Below, one piece after another: positions 4,582-6,400 of a stretch of DNA of 6,400 nucleotides; positions within the stretch are counted from its first letter, which is position 1; each line of letters opens with the position of its first letter. The translations under genes and the position numbers were made by a program. The DNA is from Flavobacteriales bacterium (GTDB lineage Bacteria; Bacteroidota; Bacteroidia; Flavobacteriales; UA16): assembly GCA_018700255.1 (NCBI GenBank), contig JABISU010000018.1, forward strand, positions 1-6,400, read 5' to 3'. The notes beneath the pieces are model-generated. The model worked only from the letters and a program-made list of their open reading frames with translations. It searched no databases and was not told where the DNA came from.

Positions 4582-6400
4582 AAACTCACCATTACCTCCT
4601 CTAGCTTCGAATTTAATATCTTTTAAAAGAGGAGATTTTATATTAAGCTTAATCGCAAAACTTTTCCTTACTCCTATAGGAATCCAATTAAATGTGAGTT
4701 CCCAACAATGTAAATCCCAATGGACATTTATAGCAGTTGGAGTGAATTCTTTGTATTTCAAATCGTAACCTGTAATGACATCAAACGTCCACTTTGAAAA
4801 CAATTTTACACCTCCTCTCATAGCTATCCCATGAGTTATAGCAGATGTATCAGATTGCTGTTCCGTATCAAAATGTTTTGAGAGATTCATGGTGTAATCA
4901 AATCGGGTGTTCCAGGGGTAACCACCTTCGGTTCCACCATTGAAGGAAGTCCCCACTGCCGCAGTTGCTCTTTTGAGTCTAAGCAAATCTGCACCTGAAC
5001 CACTTGACGCTAAGAATGTTGAAACTGTAGCTCCAGTAGTGTCTTGAGCATAAGCCGAGTGTGTCGAGGTAAAGTTTAAATTCACCTTATTAAACAGGCT
5101 TGTAAAACCTCTTGAAGTGATGTCTGAAAGTTGGAGCGAATCAGCTAAGAAATTATAGCTCATAGAAGAAGAGAAGCTGTCAATTATTTTCACCTTCTTT
5201 ACTTTTTCTAATGATGGATCCCAGATTTTAGCCTCTAAGTTTTGGCCTAAAGAAAAGTTAATAGCACCCGATTCACGAATGTCTGTAGGGGTAAACCGAT
5301 TGAGCTCCCAAGGATTCCACGAAAGCGACTCATCACTTAACACAGCGATTTGAGAACGAGTACGCTCAGGGGTGTAGCTCATAGAAACGCTTGGAGACAA
5401 TACGTGTCTCAGGGCTTTTAAACGACGCTTTTCCGCAAAAGTAAACATTCCATAAAATCTTGTATTTGCACTTATCGAAGCGCTCCAATTCCTGTCAGTC
5501 ATTATTCCGGGAATCGTATCTGTCTGCTCAATTAAATTACCTTCGATATCATATAATAGAGATTTAGAAAGCTCCGAAAACCCCATAAATTCATCATACT
5601 GAAATGATGGAGCAAAGGTGATAAAACCAAGTGAACCACTAGACGAAGCAGAAATACTGTGCTTAAGGCCGCTCTTAATTTCCAAAGACGAAAAATCTAA
5701 AGATGCTAGAGAGGAGTCAGGGATTTGGGCTACATTTTCAAAACGCGAGCTATAGCTCATGGAAACTCCGTCTAACACTTTACTCCTGCCTTTATCTAAA
5801 TTCAATAAATCACTTATAGACCTACGACTCATGGTAAGAGTTGCAGAAGGTAAAGTCATGGACACATTACCAGTAAGAGAGTTTTGTGAATGTCTGGCGC
5901 TTGTTGTAAGTGAAAATGGAGATCTAGGAGAAGTATAACTCCATTGCAAACTGGACTGGAAGGTGTTAGACAGGAATTCTTCCATACTGGAATTTAAGTT
6001 TTCTTGGAAAATGTCCGAAGAACCGAAATTCAGAGATGCTGAAAATCTTTGGTTGGGTCTTGACCTTGTGTCTTGTGTATGATTCCACCTCACGAAGAAG
6101 TTGTTTTCTTTTGCAAATCCAGGTAGACCTTCAAACCCAGACATCCTTTTGTTATAGCTAAGCGTGAAATTTCCGCTTGATTTATACCTGTAATTGTATT
6201 GTGAGATATTCTTCATAGCCCATGTACCACCCGAGTATATATCGAAAAGGAGTCTTGTATCCCAATGCTCTCCTAAGGGTAAATAGTATCCTAAATCCTT
6301 GAGGAAAAATCCCAACGTCCCACCATCTCCATAACTGGGAAGAAGGATTCCATGAGATCTCTTTTCTTGATTTAAAGGAAACCATGCGAAAGGTAGCGCT
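4573..6400 (-). CDS. lptD: LPS-assembly outer-membrane protein LptD, Bacteroidota type (C-terminal part)
   Basis: Partial gene: 608 C-terminal residues are visible and the frame stays open to base 6400, so the start, the signal peptide and the periplasmic LptA-like domain lie outside the window. LptD is the outer-membrane barrel which, with LptE, inserts lipopolysaccharide into the outer leaflet. Diagnostic segments, numbered from the window edge, are FAWFPLNQEKRSHGILLPSY near the edge, GFFLKDLGYY (29-38) and HVLSPSVSMSYTP (332-344). The C-terminus has CWELTFNWIPIG followed by strands and ends in Phe. Most of the protein consists of alternating polar and aromatic residues with many Ser and Thr, as expected for a large beta-barrel. 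Only one Cys is seen, so the paired C-terminal cysteines that form disulfides in E. coli LptD are absent. A TTG at 6313-6315 is an internal Leu codon and not the start, because homologous sequence continues upstream of it. Confidence 0.92.
   Translation of the reverse strand, partial: ALPFAWFPLNQEKRSHGILLPSYGDGGTLGFFLKDLGYYLPLGEHWDTRLLFDIYSGGTWAMKNISQYNYRYKSSGNFTLSYNKRMSGFEGLPGFAKENNFFVRWNHTQDTRSRPNQRFSASLNFGSSDIFQENLNSSMEEFLSNTFQSSLQWSYTSPRSPFSLTTSARHSQNSLTGNVSMTLPSATLTMSRRSISDLLNLDKGRSKVLDGVSMSYSSRFENVAQIPDSSLASLDFSSLEIKSGLKHSISASSSGSLGFITFAPSFQYDEFMGFSELSKSLLYDIEGNLIEQTDTIPGIMTDRNWSASISANTRFYGMFTFAEKRRLKALRHVLSPSVSMSYTPERTRSQIAVLSDESLSWNPWELNRFTPTDIRESGAINFSLGQNLEAKIWDPSLEKVKKVKIIDSFSSSMSYNFLADSLQLSDITSRGFTSLFNKVNLNFTSTHSAYAQDTTGATVSTFLASSGSGADLLRLKRATAAVGTSFNGGTEGGYPWNTRFDYTMNLSKHFDTEQQSDTSAITHGIAMRGGVKLFSKWTFDVITGYDLKYKEFTPTAINVHWDLHCWELTFNWIPIGVRKSFAIKLNIKSPLLKDIKFEARGGNGEFLF

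Noticed and set aside
6313..6315. TTG as the start of the large - strand gene
   Set aside because: The same frame continues to base 6400 and encodes conserved LptD sequence (ILLPSYGDG) directly upstream, so the gene is cut by the window edge.
6182..6385. 67-aa open frame on the - strand near the window edge
   Set aside because: Same strand but another frame from lptD, whose conserved GFFLKDLGYY segment is read through this stretch.

Overview
The window looks like a moderately AT-rich chromosomal segment of a Bacteroidota bacterium, probably from the Flavobacteriales or a nearby group. The evidence is a Bacteroidota-type LptD barrel, three lipoproteins typical of that phylum, start codons preceded by A/T-rich stretches rather than Shine-Dalgarno sites, and a TAnnTTTG-like promoter. 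The species-level placement is inference. No mobile element, CRISPR array, tRNA or rRNA gene is visible.

Left part (71-3455, + strand): three consecutive genes for predicted outer-membrane lipoproteins. The first has TPR-like helices followed by a CsgG-family domain. The second starts on a TTG one base after the first gene's stop and has an N-terminal LPP20-like domain, a beta-rich middle and a C-terminal alpha/beta domain. The third is a small LPP20-like lipoprotein with its own upstream sequence, which carries a good match to a sigma-54 (-24/-12) promoter. The set recalls the FlgO/FlgP/FlgT lipoproteins around the Vibrio flagellar motor, although no flagellar or curli gene is present here. 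It is the least explained part of the window. A strong GC-rich hairpin with a T tract (3496-3528) closes it.

Middle part (3543-4557): two divergent metabolic genes. A class I glutamine amidotransferase of the PabA/TrpG type lies on the - strand, and a RidA-family imine deaminase lies on the + strand. For both, a start internal to the longest open frame fits the family better, leaving a 52-bp shared control region with a perfect 14-bp palindrome and a plausible Bacteroidota promoter.

Right part (4573 to the window edge, - strand): the C-terminal 608 residues of the LPS-assembly outer-membrane protein LptD, whose N-terminus lies beyond base 6400. It converges on ridA with a 15-bp gap, and a perfect 9-bp inverted repeat sits across the junction.

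Functionally the window is dominated by cell-envelope genes (three lipoproteins and LptD) with two housekeeping enzymes between them. Apart from the lipoprotein cluster and its possible sigma-54 promoter the content is ordinary.
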